Notes under the pieces: generated by a model | The model's database searches: none | What the model saw: only the letters and a program-made list of their open reading frames with translations | What the model was told of the DNA's origin: nothing | DNA from: Capra hircus | Lineage: Eukaryota > Chordata > Mammalia > Artiodactyla > Bovidae | Assembly (NCBI RefSeq): GCF_001704415.2 | Contig: NC_030823.1 | Span: 74,710,458-74,774,457 of the forward strand | Length of the DNA stretch: 64,000 nt | Reading direction: 5' to 3' | Translations under genes and position numbers: made by a program | In this document: positions 35,076 to 47,400 of the stretch, in pieces | Layout of the letters: the number at the start of each line of letters is the position of its first letter | How positions within the stretch are numbered: the stretch's first letter is position 1

Positions 35076-35299
35076 AGGGACAAATTCGTGGTATGGGATT
35101 AACAGGTAGAAGCTACTATATATAAAGTAGGTAAGCAACCAGGATATACTGTATAGCACAGAGAATTCTACCCATTATCTTCTAATGACCTATAAAGGAA
35201 TATAATATGTAAAAATACTGAATCACTATTCTTTACACCTGAAACTAGCACAGTATCGTAAATCAACTACATTTAAGTTAAAAAAAAGTTGAGGGAGCG

Positions 35300-38200
35300 G
35301 GGGTTACGTTTTTAAAGGATAAAAAAAAGTAAGAACTGAGTAAAATAAAGTAGAAATATTTGTAATAAGTAAAACAAGTGGATTAAACGAAACACTTCGA
35401 AGAAGTAAAAATTAAACCTGGAACCTGCAACACACTGAATTAGGTTGAGGAAGGTATTCAGGAGGGGTGAGAACAAATCATACTTGACAGCTAAGTGCCT
35501 ATGCTGGTTCCAGAAGGGTTTCTGATATGAGACAAGATGAAAGAAGCAGGGAGGAGATGGAGGGTGTCAGAATTAGGCCTTGTGCTGTAAGAGCCTCGGG
35601 TAGCAAAGATCGGGTTTGCTTTCTTCTGCCAGAAAGCTTTAAGTTGATTTGTCAAGGACATCAGATGTTTGTTTGGCAAAATGGTAACATGGAGTGAAAA
35701 TTTTATTGCTTAGCGTGACCATCTGCAAGGAAGAGACTTGTAAACCCTCTAAAGAGTGTGCCGGGGTGGAAGGTGGTCAAGTCGGGTTATCAGGCTTTTC
35801 ATTTTGCCTAGTGTGGACAGTGTGTAAGGCAAGGCTAGAGAAGAATCAGGAAAATAGAGGAGGTTTTAGAGGTCACATTGCAGCGGAGAGAAGAAAGCAA
35901 AGGAGGGAGGCATTTCCAGGAGAGATGACAGTTAAGAAAAAGACCTCAGTTTTAGGTGGTACCTGCTCCTGGCTTTGGGAGTGTGCTGCTGATTCACGAG
36001 AAGCAAGCGGTCGGTAACCACAGGAGTGGCATAGAAGATTGCGGGATGAGTTCAGTTTTGGAGTCAAAGCACACCTCTTCCATCCTGTTGGTGTCAGCTT
36101 GTATGCTTTTCAGACTGCAGTGAAAATCATAGAGATGTGCTCAGACTTTCAGTTCTTTCTGAAAAATAATGATTTTAAAATCAGTGATTCACATTTTTTC
36201 CCATTGAAAAAATCATACATGTTTTGAAGAAGAATGAAACATTTGTCTGGTGATGTGGTATAGTATATCTAAATTATTTCTACATTAAACACAGAGTAAA
36301 AGATATTCTTCTAGAAAACATCCAATATATGGGTGTGTGTGCCCAATTTTATCTTTTACTTTTCTTTTTAAATTTTTGCTTTGAAAGTGTTTTACTTTCC
36401 CAGAATTTAATGGCCTATTTACATAATAGATTCTGAAACTCAGAGCAACTTCCTTGGAACCCAGAGGAAATGAATAGATGTTGATATACATTAGTGAAGG
36501 TCATAAAACACAGTTACATTAAATGTTTTAGGTGAAAATTCTTTTGAATATATTAAACCTGCACTGCAGAAGCACACTAAATTTTTATGGATAAACACTT
36601 TTTTTCCCACTGGAGGGTGCAATTCATCAGTGTATCAATATTTCCACAGTTCCTTTAATGAGTACACTTTATAAAAAATATCAGAGAAATGATTATTTCC
36701 ATGTGGAATGCAGAGTAGATTTTATGAAACTTTAAATAAATGAAATTTCACTAATAGGAATCTGGGTTTTATTCTATAATATACCTTTGATTTAATTAGG
36801 ATCAAGTGATTTTTAAGCTAAGTGTATTTTTTAATTCTCTTTTTTGGATACTGCCTATGACTTTCTTGGTTTTTAATACTGCAAAAATGTATGCTAAAAA
36901 TTCATAATAAAGAGAAATACAGCCCTGCTTATTGTGAAATTTTTGCAGTGGTTTTCTTTAGCAGTCTATATTTATTTAAAATTCTCTATGAAATACAGAT
37001 TATTAGACTGTGCAGTAATAATGTGTGGTCTAAAATTAAATGTGTATTTAATAAGCATAAAATGAATATGTCCATTTAGTTGAATGTTTCGTTTTCATTA
37101 TATGCCTTCATGTAGTGTGAAGGCTTTTAATGTGTGTCTTAGATATAACATTAATAAAATATGGATTTTAATAACAGCCATATTTATTGATTACCGATCA
37201 GTTGTGTCTCAGCAGAATTTTGTACTGATTAACTTTCTGTTTTTATTTAGTTCTCACAGCAACCTTAACAAATAGGTACCATTTTTCCCCCTTCAGAGAA
37301 GAGGAATCTGAATTGTCTTGTGACTTACCCAAGTTTATACTTACCACAGCTCAAGCTGAGGGGCCTGACTGCATGGCCCAGACGTGATCATTGTTTAATA
37401 GCTGTGTTAGACTTATCTTTGCCAACTCCTGTTACCCAAATAGCAATGTCTTGATTTTTATTTTAGACACTTGAAGGCAGGCACGTTGCATTGCAGCTAA
37501 TGTCTCAAAGATGTCCACCAACTATTATGGTTTTTCCTTGGCCAAAACTGATAGAACTCCCTTAATCATGACTTAGAGAAATGGTGACTCAGACTCTTAA
37601 TTGCCTATTCCAGCAGCTCTTCTCTCCTCTCCTGCCCGTAGCAGGACACTAAGATTGCCACTCAGAGGAAAAGACCATATCGTCTCAGCTCATGTGGCCT
37701 CAGAGATGCATGGCTTGTCACCAGGTGGGCAAGGAAATGTTAAGTGTAACTGTTGGGTAGGACTTCCAGGGGGACTTCTTAAGATACAAGATCTGTGGTC
37801 TGTGGCACTTACTCCTGCTTACTCTCTCCTACTGCCTCCAGTGCCTGCATGAAGAGCAGCAAGACATTAAGCAGCCAGTTTAGACCTTCAGGCAAGATGC
37901 TGAGATGAAGAGCAAGAGAGGCAAGGAACTTCTGTCTCCTGTAAGCCTCTATTTTGAGGTTTTCTGCTATAGGCTGCTATCTTTAATCATATTAACAATT
38001 ATGGATTTTTGCAAGGTTTAAAAACCCATGTTGTCAGTCCTCAGTCAATACCCAACCGCAGCCTTTCTCAGTAGATGTGACCCCACCATGAGGCCATCAA
38101 ACATCCTTTCAGTCTATATTGATTTTGAATGTTATTGGGCTAGTGACACACATTTGCTTAATTCTACACCATCATTTCTTTAAAGATTGCTTCTTCCTAT

Positions 38201-38665
38201 AGTTTAAAATTAATTGCAAAGCTTGTTCTACTCAGGGTAATAATTTACAACTTGCTTTTTACCATTGTCAATTTAAAATATTTTAATTCATGCCAAGTGT
38301 ACTTCCCTTTTTGTAGCCAGGAAGAGTACTATGGTATACTCTTCTTGAAGTCAAAGAAGTTAAAAGTATTTTTATAAGATTAACAACATGATTTGGCAGT
38401 AAAGAATAAGTATGACACAGTCATTTTGTATAAAGAAGTTCACTAACTTCCTGGATTCCCAGCATTTCCTCTTTGCTCAGACACAAACCTTGATTTTGCC
38501 AGCTTCTCTTTAAACTTGCCGCCAGCCTCTTATTTTAAGGAAAAGAATAAATGAAGTTTGCTTTAAGGCCCTTTCCTTGAGGTTTAATCGATGTTTGGGA
38601 GAAATTACATGAAACTTCCTAGGTGAGAAGATGACAAAAGGTCTGTGGGAGGCAGAATATCATAC
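35300..38665. other. Mostly unassigned non-coding stretch
   Basis: Over 3 kb with few recognisable repeats. A MIR-like piece may lie at about 37,235-37,350 ('ctcacagcaaccttaacaaataggtacc'). The frames present are short and have no domain wording. This is one of the least repeat-dense parts of the right flank. Confidence 0.5.
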
Positions 38666-38674
38666 AGGTTTTAA

Positions 38675-39035
38675 GATTCTGCGAACAAAGGTCTGTCTAG
38701 TCAAGGCTATGGTTTTTCCAGTAGTCATGTATGGATATGAGAGCTGAACTGTAAAGAAAGCTGAGTGCCAATGAATTGATGCTTTTGAACTGTGGTGTTG
38801 GAGAAGACTCTTGAGAGTCCCTTGGACTGCAAGGAGATCCAACCAGTCAATCCTAAAGGAAATCAGTCCTGAATATTCACTGGAAGGGCTGATGCTGAAG
38901 CTGAAGTTCCAATACTTTGGTCACCTGATGCAAAGAACTGACTCACTGGAAAAGACCCTGATACTGGGAAAGATTGAAGGCAGCAGGAGAAGGGGATGAC
39001 AGAGGATAAGATGATTAGATGGCATCACTAACTGA
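38675..39035 (+). mobile_element. BovB fragment, plus arm of fold-back
   Basis: BovB C-terminal wording ('aaggtctgtctagtcaaggctatgg' to 'gatggcatcactaac'). Confidence 0.88.
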
Positions 39036-39044
39036 GGTTGAGTG

Positions 39045-39310
39045 ATGCCAGGCTTCCCTGTCTACCACCAACTCCCTGAGCTTGCTCAAACTCATGTCCA
39101 TTGAGTCAGTGATGTCATCCAACCATCTCATCCTCTGTCACCAGTGATGTCATCCAACCATCTCATCCTCTGACACCCACTTTTCCTCTTGCCTTCAGTC
39201 TTTCCCAGAATCAGGGTCTTTTCCAGTGAGTCAGCTCTTTGCATCAGGTGGCCAGAGTATTGGAGTTTCAGATTCAGTGTCAATCCTTCCAGTGAATATT
39301 AAGGACTGAT
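39045..39310 (-). mobile_element. BovB fragment, minus arm of fold-back
   Basis: Antisense copy facing the one at 38,675-39,035; 39,190-39,264 pairs with 38,910-38,983. A 31-base tandem duplication (cagtgatgtcatccaacc..., 39,109 and 39,142) lies within it. Confidence 0.85.
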
Positions 39311-40780
39311 TTCCAGTTCTTCGGGGCCAGGGCAGCCAGCCTCACATCAAAGGGAAGGTGCACTCAGAGCCTGGGTTTCTGTTTCTAATGCCCTCCCTCA
39401 CTTCACCTCTTACAGTCAGAGTCCAGCTCATTCACAGTCTTGCTTCTAGGAGGGAAGAACAAAAGGAAAACCCTCCAGTCGGCTCTTCTGCTTTCTCTCC
39501 CAACTTTCTCAGATGAACTCCTTTCAGAATGGCCTAAAACTATGTTCTGGGAGAGCACACACGTATTGAAAACACTTAGGTAAACACATACTGGGAGTGA
39601 AAAAATGCTTGATTGAAACAAAGGTAGGAAGGATAACTTGTATCCTTCTCAGCTTTTGCCCTTTCCTTCTTGTTCCTCAGCGACTTGTATCTGATGGTGA
39701 GTCCATGTCACGTAAAATCCAGGACTTAAATAAATTAGAGCAACAAGACACTAGGTTTCAGTATATCAACATCTAAAATGAGGTGAATTTGATAAGATAA
39801 TTTTCAGAGAAGAGCTAAGACTAAAGGTGAGTAGGGGAATGGATGGGGCATTTCATATGGAAAGTAAACCATTGTATGATGATTAAAGACACCTGCAGTG
39901 TCCTCAAGGATTCAGGAGAACTGTCGGTTAGGTTTCTTTAGAGCATTTTTCACATACAAGCATAAAGTATTACAGAAGACACAAGGTTTGCTTCTTGTAC
40001 TCGATTTGCGGTCTTACCTGAATGGTCTTTGTGGGTAGGATTTAACAAACTCTCAATAATTAGAGTAAAATTTAAGATAGTCAGTCCTGTGGTGACAGGA
40101 TCCTATGGCTGAGAGCAGATTCACTGAGTTGTCTGTATTACCTCTAAATCTGTACTCACGAGACAGGGCAGAATGCCCTTGAGGGCTTTATATGAAGGAA
40201 AAAACACCTTTGCCCAATGCAAGGAGGACAGGACTGTCTCCTCACCATCTAATTACCAATGCTTTCACAATTTGCATTTAAAATTTGAAGAGTGTCCTCC
40301 ACCTTGTCTGCTGCCAGACTTGTCTCATATGGTTTTTTCCTGCCTATTCAGGAGAATAAGCCTGGAACTAGATTCTGAGGGTGCTGGAAGCAAAGAGGGG
40401 TATATCGTAAAGTGGATCAGGTACAATATGGAAACACTCTCTGAGGATACAGGGTATCATAGCTGGGAAACAGTTCGTCCATACCGAAAGGTCGGCATTA
40501 GTACCAGGGACAAGGCAAGCAGCCATGCAGCCACGCCAAGCAAGGTGGAAATGCCAGAACTGACATCACAGATGGCAAACGGCTAGGCAAAGTGGGCCTG
40601 CTAGACGATGCACCGCTAGGGAAGCCCACTAGGGGCTGGCTCCATGGGGGGCCTGAAAGGTTCTTGGTCCACAGTGAGGAATGAGTTGGTGAGAGGGGCA
40701 CCAACCGTGGAAAGAATCTCAGGAGTAGTTCTCCACAGGCCAGAGAGTAAGAGGCTGTTTGTGGTGTGCAGGATAGCATG
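39311..40780. other. Unassigned stretch
   Basis: No gene or repeat that I can name. A 137-codon frame at 40,173-40,586 has no recognisable domain and is most likely chance. Confidence 0.5.
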
Positions 40781-40784
40781 CACG

Positions 40785-40985
40785 TGTGCGTGCTCAGTCG
40801 TGTCCGACCCCTTTGCTCCCGCCAGGCTTTTCTGTCCATGGGATTCTCCAGGCAAGAATATGGGGGTGCATTGCCATTCCCTTCTCCAGGGGATCTTCCC
40901 AACCCAAGGATCGAACCTGCAGCTCCTGTGTCTCCTGCATCGTTGGGCAGATTCTTTACCACGCCTCCACCTGGGAAGCCCAGGT
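40785..40985 (-). mobile_element. Bov-tA SINE
   Basis: 'gtgctcagtcgtgtccgacc' to 'ccacctgggaagccc', antisense. Overlapping frames on both strands here are SINE-derived. Confidence 0.88.
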
Positions 40986-40999
40986 AAGTATGATAATGG

Positions 41000-41420
41000 C
41001 CTCCCCAAAATGCTCAGGACCTAGTTCCCAGAACCTGTGAAGATGTAACCTTCATGGCAAAAGGAACCTTGCAGATTTGATTAAGGATTTTGATATGAGG
41101 ATCTGATCCTGTATTAATCTGGTGGGCCTACTCTAGTCACAGGGGTCTTTATGAGAGAGAGGGTCAAGGAATGAGGTGTGACTTGGGATCAGAGGTTGGA
41201 ATGAAGTGGTCATGAGCCAAGGATGCTGGTAGCCTGTGGAAGCTGGGGAAGGCAAGTAAATGATTGTGCCCTAGAGCCTTATGAAGGAATGCAGCTAAGC
41301 GAACCCTGATTTTAGCCCAGTGGGACTCGTTTTGGATTTTGACCTCCAGATCTGCAAGAGAATAAATTTGTGTAGCTTTTAGCCACTGTTTTTGGTACTA
41401 TTAAAATAGCAACAGGAAAA
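41000..41420 (+). repeat. LTR/MaLR-like old repeat
   Basis: 'cccagaacctgtgaagatgtaacc', 'aaccttgcagatttgattaagg', 'tgacctccagatctgcaagagaataaatttg': a widespread mammalian repeat wording that I cannot place to subfamily. Confidence 0.55.
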
Positions 41421-41849
41421 GACTTCGCTTTTAAAGAACTGGACTAACTAATGGGGATGACCCCCTAAAACAGTGCAGACCAAATGGCCGTGCTTAGCAG
41501 TTAGGAATCAGGTGGGTGCAGTTCTGATAAAGACAAGCAAGGTTTGAGTGGCAGTGAGAACTGACCCACGGAGAGGCTCCCAATATGTGGGGTCCCAAAG
41601 AAGCAAGAGAAATGGGCAGCCCACATGGACACCACTAAGTCTACACAATGAGAAGAAATCAACGATGGATGACCAGGAGGCTGAAGCCAGATACTTCAGA
41701 AAATACTCATGATTCCTTTTCCAGTTTTTGTATTTGAACCACTTTTCAAACCCATTGAGCCAAGAAGAGGTCAGGTTTCCAATGGGAAGAATTCTCAAAA
41801 TATATATATGGTAATAATTTATCTAATGCTTCCACAATAGACCCTGTTG

Positions 41850-42510
41850 TTGCTATTCAGTCACTAAGTTGTATCTGACTCTTTGTGACCCCATGCCCTG
41901 CAGCACGCCAGGCTTCCCTGTCATTTACTATCTCCCAGAGTTTGCTGAAACTCATGTCTGTTGAGTTAGTGATATTATCCAACCATCTCATCCTCTGTCA
42001 CCCCCTTTTTCTCTTGCCTTCAGTCTTTCTCAGCATCAGGGTTTTTTCCAATGAGTCAGTTCTTCAGGTGGCCAAAGTATTAGAGCTTCAGCACCAGCCC
42101 CTCCAATGAATATTCAGGATTGTTTTCCTTTAGGATCAACTAATTTGATCTCTTTAGAGTCCAAGATGGAGAAGGCAATGGCACCCCACTCCAGCACTCC
42201 TGCCTGGAAAATCCCATGGGTGGAAGAGCCTGGTGGGCTGCAGTCCATGGGGTCACTAAGAGTTGGACACGACTGAGCGACTTCACTTTCACTTTTCACT
42301 TTCATGCGTTGGAGAAGGAGATGGCAACCCACCCCAGTGTTCTTGCCTGGAGAATCCCAGGGACGGGGGAGCCTGGTGGGCTGCCGTCTATGGGGTCGCA
42401 CAGAGTTGAACATGACTGAAGTGACTTAGCAGCAGCAGCAGAGTCCAAGAGACTCTCAAGAGTGTTCTGCAGCACCATGGCTCAAAAGCATCAGTTTTTC
42501 GGTGCTCAGC
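41850..42510 (-). mobile_element. BovB fragment, split by Bov-A2
   Basis: Antisense BovB at 41,850-42,166, resuming at 42,440-42,510; the insert is a Bov-A2 dimer. It faces the plus-strand BovB at 42,512-42,860. Confidence 0.88.
42167..42439 (+). mobile_element. Bov-A2 SINE dimer with 11-bp TSD
   Basis: Inserted in BovB; AGAGTCCAAGA at 42,156-42,166 and 42,440-42,450 is the target-site duplication. Confidence 0.95.
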
Positions 42511-42511
42511 C

Positions 42512-42860
42512 ATGAAGTTAAAAGATAGCTCCTTGGAAGAAAAGCTATGACAAACCTAGATAGCTTATTAAAAAGCAGAGACACACTCACTTTTCTGACA
42601 AAGGTCTGTATAGTCAAAGCTATGGTTTTTCCAGTAGTCATGTATCTATGTAAGAGTTGGACCATAAAGAAGGCTGAGAGCTGAAAAAGTGATGCTTTTG
42701 AACTGTGGTGTTGGAGAAGACTCTTGGGAGTCCCTTGGACAGCAAGGATATCAAATCAGTCAATCATAAAGGAAATCAACCCTAGATATCCATTGTAAAG
42801 ACTGATGGTGACGCTGAAGCTCCAATACTTTGACCACCTGATGTGAAGAGGTGATATGAC
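42512..42860 (+). mobile_element. BovB fragment, plus orientation
   Basis: 'catgaagttaaaagatagctccttgg' to 'tttgaccacctgatgtgaagag', degraded. Confidence 0.85.
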
Positions 42861-43075
42861 TCGTTAGTGATACGACCTAAATCCCAGTCTGTGAGAGTCT
42901 GAGCCCTTAGCTCACCAGGCCTTTCTTGGGGTATAGCCATTGTATTTGACTATTTGCTATCAACATTGGTCAAGAATGCATGAAGCTGGGAGCCAAATTT
43001 CTCGTGATGTTTCTAGTGTATGGTTGGCTGACAACCTGTTTTCTTATTTGATACCTGCCTAACTTTTGCACCGTA

Positions 43076-43285
43076 ACTTCCCTGGTGGTGCAGAGGTTAA
43101 AGTGTCTGCCTGCAATGTGGGAGACCTGGGTTCGATCCCTGCGTCGGGAAGATCCCCTGGAGAAGGAAATGGCAACCCACTCCAGTATTCTTGCCTGGAG
43201 AATCCCGTGGACAGAGAAGCTTGGTGGGCTACAGTCCATGGGTCACAAAGAGTCAGACATGACTGAGCAACTTCACTTTCACTTT
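43076..43285 (+). mobile_element. Bov-tA SINE
   Basis: Full sense copy: CTTCCCTGGTGGTGCAGAGG, B box GGTTCGATCCCTG, end GAGCAACTTCACTTTCAC. Confidence 0.9.
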
Positions 43286-43659
43286 TGCACCAAGTTCATG
43301 ATCCTCCCAAGGAAGCCAGTGAGTAAGATGGGGATACATGGGCCTAGCCATTTCTGCCCAGTGTGAGATCTCTCTTATGGACTCTTCTAATGAACTCTGT
43401 TGCAGAACTCCCCTTGAGCTCACAGACAACTTATCCATCCTGCATCATGATTTGATCAATCCCCTGCCAAATTCTATCCCTCCTTTTGTCTTTACCTTGT
43501 GTTACCTGTCTCCTCCAACAAATTAAGTATTTCTCCTAACTCCATCTCTGTGTCTGCTTCTTAGAGAACCTGAATAGTGGGATAGGGTATAGACATGTGG
43601 ATGGCCTATGGGAGTGGACACACTGTCTAAAGATCTTTGTACCAGTTGTGGTAGTAGTT

Positions 43660-44123
43660 TTAAGTGTCTCCAAATTCTTTGATACTCTTCTTCAAGAGTT
43701 AGAGTCTAGTTTTTTCCTCTTGTTGACTTTGGGATAGGCTTCTTTCTAATGAATAGAATAAAGGAAAAGTAATGATGAGCAGCTTTGGAGACTAGTTGGC
43801 AGAAGGCACTGTAGCTTCCTGCTCCTCTCTTGTATCCCTTCCTCTGAACAAAGCCAGGCACCGCATCATGAGGAATGGGACCAGAGAGCCCCCTGAGATG
43901 GAGAACAGAGGCCTCCCACCAACAGCAGGTGAGCGAGTCTGGAAGTGGTTCTGTTAGTCCCCAGACTGCAACCCTGAATGGCAAATTGACTGCAGCCTCT
44001 TCAGGACCGGAACCAGAAGCAGCTGCTTCTGGACTCCTGTGCGTGAGCTGATACAGACAAATGTGTGTTGTTTCAAGCTGCCAGTGTTGGAGGATTTTGT
44101 TATGCAACAATAAATAACCACAT
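43660..44123 (+). repeat. MaLR (MLT1-like) LTR
   Basis: Ends 'ggaggattttgttatgcaacaataaataacc', the standard MLT1 3' wording; the left part has 'aatagaataaaggaaaagtaatg'. Confidence 0.7.
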
Positions 44124-44539
44124 ATTTGTAAAAGACTATCTGAAAGTATCCACTATTGCAGAAACACTAAACAGACAGAATGACTCACCCAGCTGTCATC
44201 AGTCAGCCTGTTATCAGCAACTCCTGTGTTAGCAAAATGGTTTCAAAGATGGAGAAACCATGGGGACAAGGATGAAAGCTATTCGTGATCCTAACAACTT
44301 GGGCTCACATTCATCAAGGCCTATTTAACTATTTCCGTGGCTCCCGGAAGCCTGAACTGATGGCAGTGGTGGACAGCACTGCAACACCTGCGAGGACATT
44401 CACTTGCCCAGTGGTGACCACATAGCTTCTTTCTGTGGGGCAGAGGAGGGCATGTGCCCTGGGAACCCACAGGTCATATTAGTTATAATCTCACTGAGCA
44501 CCTGCTGGCCGGACAGAAAGATGGGAACGTCTGTCAAAA

Positions 44540-45112
44540 ACTCCAAAATCACTGCAGATGGTGACTGCAGTCATGAGATTAAAAGATGCTTGCTCCTTGG
44601 AAGAAAAGCTATGACCAACCTAGACAGCATATTAAAAAGCAGAGACATTTCAAAGATCCATCTACTCAAAGCTATGGTTTTTCCAGTGGTCATGTCTGGA
44701 TGTGAGAGTGGGACCATAAAGAAAGCTGAGCACCAAAGAATTGAGGCTTTTGAACTGTGGTGTTGGAGAAGACTCTTGAGAGTCCCTTGGACTGCAAGGA
44801 GATCCAACCAGTCCATCCTAAAGGAAATCAGTCCTGAATATTCACTGGAAGGACTGATGCTGAAGCTGAAATTCCAATACTTTGGCCACCTGATGCAAAG
44901 AACTGACTCACTGGAAAAGACCCTGATACTGGGAAAGATTGAAGGCAGGAGGGGAAGGGGACGACAGAGGATGAGATGGTTGGATGGCATCACCAACTCG
45001 ATGGACATGAACTTGAGCAAGCTCTGGGAGTTGGTGATGGACAGGGAAGCCTGGCATGCTGCAGTTCATGGAGCAAAGAGTCAGACACAACTGAGCAATT
45101 GAACTGAACTGA
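44540..45112 (+). mobile_element. BovB LINE 3' end
   Basis: A 232-codon frame beginning upstream at 44,404 runs into BovB ORF2 C-terminus (SKITADGDCSHEIK... to KSQTQLSN) and the tail 'gaactgaactgaa'. The upstream 46 residues are not BovB and are a chance extension. Confidence 0.92.
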
Positions 45113-45377
45113 AGAAGTCAGCTCATAAACAATTCAAGGGTGGAGTGTCATCCTCCAGGAAGTAGCGTTTGTTGCAAACCAGTGACACATGTGGCTCTGT
45201 GTCCCCAGTGGGCAAGTATGTGGGAACCGAGGGTAGAAACAGGAGTGGCCCAGCCTGTCCACCTTTTGGGTGCCCAGTTGGTGGCCTTGTACCTTCTGTC
45301 CCTGTAACTTTGAGACACTGAAACATGTTATGAGGACCTCATTTCAAAGGAGAAATAATTGCATTTGGGTCCCATTA

Positions 45378-45595
45378 TGGGCTTGCCAAGTGGCTCAGTG
45401 ATTAAAGAATCCACCAGCCAATGCAGGAGATGTAAGAAACGTGGGTTTGATTTCCTTGGTTCGGGAAGTTCCCCTGGAGAAGGGAGTGGCAACCCGCGTC
45501 GGTATCATTGACTTAAAATTTTCCATGAATACAGGAGGCTACAGTCTGTGGAGTCACAGAGAGCTGGACATGACTGAGCACTCGTGCACCTCTCC
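45378..45595 (+). mobile_element. Bov-tA SINE
   Basis: 'gggcttgccaagtggctcagtg' to 'ctggacatgactgagca'. Confidence 0.85.
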
Positions 45596-45719
45596 ACTAC
45601 AGTTGCTAGCCAGGCACTTTGGGTTCCTCATGCTGAGGGGCAAGCGGGTGGGAGAGGCGTCAGCATCTGTTGGAGGTCATGAGAGCTGATCGCCCAGTAA
45701 AGGCAGCTCTTCAGAGGCT

Positions 45720-46060
45720 TGAAGGATGCAGCGCTCTGTGGCCGGCTCTCCCGCTGCTCCTGGAATCCTGTGAGCTCCCTGTGGTTCAGCCTGTGCTAAC
45801 CTGCTGTGATGACAGACGCTAGGCTGGCCCGGGACCCGCGCTGCTCCCATGGGTAATATGCCAAATGCTAGTCATATGACTGAGGCTCTCTTAGTCACCT
45901 ACCCACCAGCCAAACCACCAGCTGAGTGCAGTGGGGGCATGAGCAAACCAGAAGAGACAGCTGAGTGGTTCAGACCTCAGACTCACAACTAGATAAATGA
46001 TCGGCTTTCTAAGTACCTAAGTTCTAGAGTAGTTTGTTACAGAGCCAGAGGGTAGAAACA
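45720..46060 (+). repeat. MaLR (MLT1-like) LTR
   Basis: 'agccaaaccaccagctgagtgcag' followed by 'agacctcagactcacaactagataaa' and 'agtagtttgttacagagcca' match MLT1-type LTR order. Confidence 0.6.
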
Positions 46061-46439
46061 AGAAATATCTCGCAAGCAGAAGGGTTTTAGGAACCAGGAT
46101 ACTGGATCATTTCTTCTTTTCAAACACCACAAAATCCAAAGATCACTCTGAGGAAAACAGACATTTATCAATGACTAGACTTTCTGAATAAAGTCATTTT
46201 CTGGTGACATGACTGGGGGCCATGAGTGAAGCTTGGGGATGTTCTTTCTATTTTGTGTTAGGCTTATTCTGAAGCCATGCCCTTGTGTCTTATCCTCCGG
46301 TTCTAGCTTTGGTTCAGGTTGAAATTCTTGACCTTATCTCATAGTTCTGCTCCTGTGAGCTCTAGTGCAAAAGTGTTACAGACAGAAGTAAGGTGGTGTG
46401 ATTATAGCCTTATGTTTTATGGCACTTACTTGAGAAGTA

Positions 46440-47400
46440 GCTCTGTACCCATTGTGTGAGTATGATCTATATGGCTTTTATTTTCTTATCGCACTGACTA
46501 GAACTTTCAGCACTATGTTGATAAAAGAAGTAAGGGTGGACATCCTTGATTTGTTCCTGAGCTTCTCGTGAAAGCATTCCATATTTCATTATTAAGGGTA
46601 ATGTTAGCTGTGGGGTTTTGGGTAGACGTACTCTATCAAGTTAAAGACGTTTCCCTCAATCTCTATTTTTCTAAGTGTTTATATCATGCATGGGAGTTAA
46701 ATTTTGTCAATAGCCTTTTCTGCCCCTGATGATATGCTATATGATTTTTTTCTTTAAGCCTTTTAATGTGGCAGATTACATTGATTTTCAAATGTTGAAC
46801 CAGCCTTGCATATGTGGAATCAATCCCATTTGGCTATGGTGTATAATTCTTTTTACATATTTTTTTGGATTCAATTTGTAAGTATTTTACTGAGGTTTTT
46901 TTGCGTCTATGTTCATGGGATCTATTGATCTATAGTTTTCCTTTCTTCAAATACCATTACCTGTTTGAGGCATTAGTTTGATGTTGGCCTCATAGAATGA
47001 ATTAGGAAGTAGTCTCTCGGTTTTCTAGTAGAGACTGTAGAGAGTTGGTATCATTTTTTCCTTGAATGTTTGGTAGGATTTACCAGTAAAACAGCCTGGG
47101 TGTAGCACTTTTATATTTTGAAGATTATTGTCTGAAGATTATTAATTTAATTTCTTTAATAGATATAGGGCTATTCAGATAACTTACTATTTCTTGTGTA
47201 GATTTTGTATATTCTGTCTCTAAAGGAAATGTTCCATTTTATCTAAGTTACCAAATGGGTGGGCACAGAGTGGTTCATAGTACTTCCTTTTATTGTTCAT
47301 CTGATTAGTAGTGACTTGTCTGTCTTACTATGTTGCCTCTTTTCTAATCTTTGGCTAAAGGGAGCAGGCTTTTGCTCAACTTTTATTTGTCTACATCCAT
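46440..47400 (-). mobile_element. L1 ORF2 fragment (reverse transcriptase region), antisense
   Basis: Antisense wording of the RT region ('catccttgatttgttcctgagcttc', 'gttgaaccagccttgcat', 'ttgatgttggcctcatagaatgaat'). Confidence 0.85.

Larger units (their letters stand above)
33560..35290 (+). mobile_element. L1 3' half with nested SINEs
   Basis: Plus-strand ORF2 C-terminus and 3' UTR ('gccatgaaactcttagaagaaaacataggg', 'gatggacctgcagaatattatac', 'ctatatataaagtaggtaagcaaccagg') ending in poly(A) near 35,285. Younger SINEs interrupt it at 34,125-34,235, 34,705-34,895 and 34,910-35,075. Confidence 0.85.

Noticed and set aside
40173..40586. 137-codon plus-strand frame in an unassigned stretch
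   Set aside because: No recognisable domain and no splice or promoter context. Considered as a possible CRB1 exon, but it lacks the cysteine-rich EGF or laminin-G pattern.
43706..44110. 134-codon minus-strand frame
   Set aside because: It lies inside an MLT1-like LTR, has no domain and runs antisense to it.
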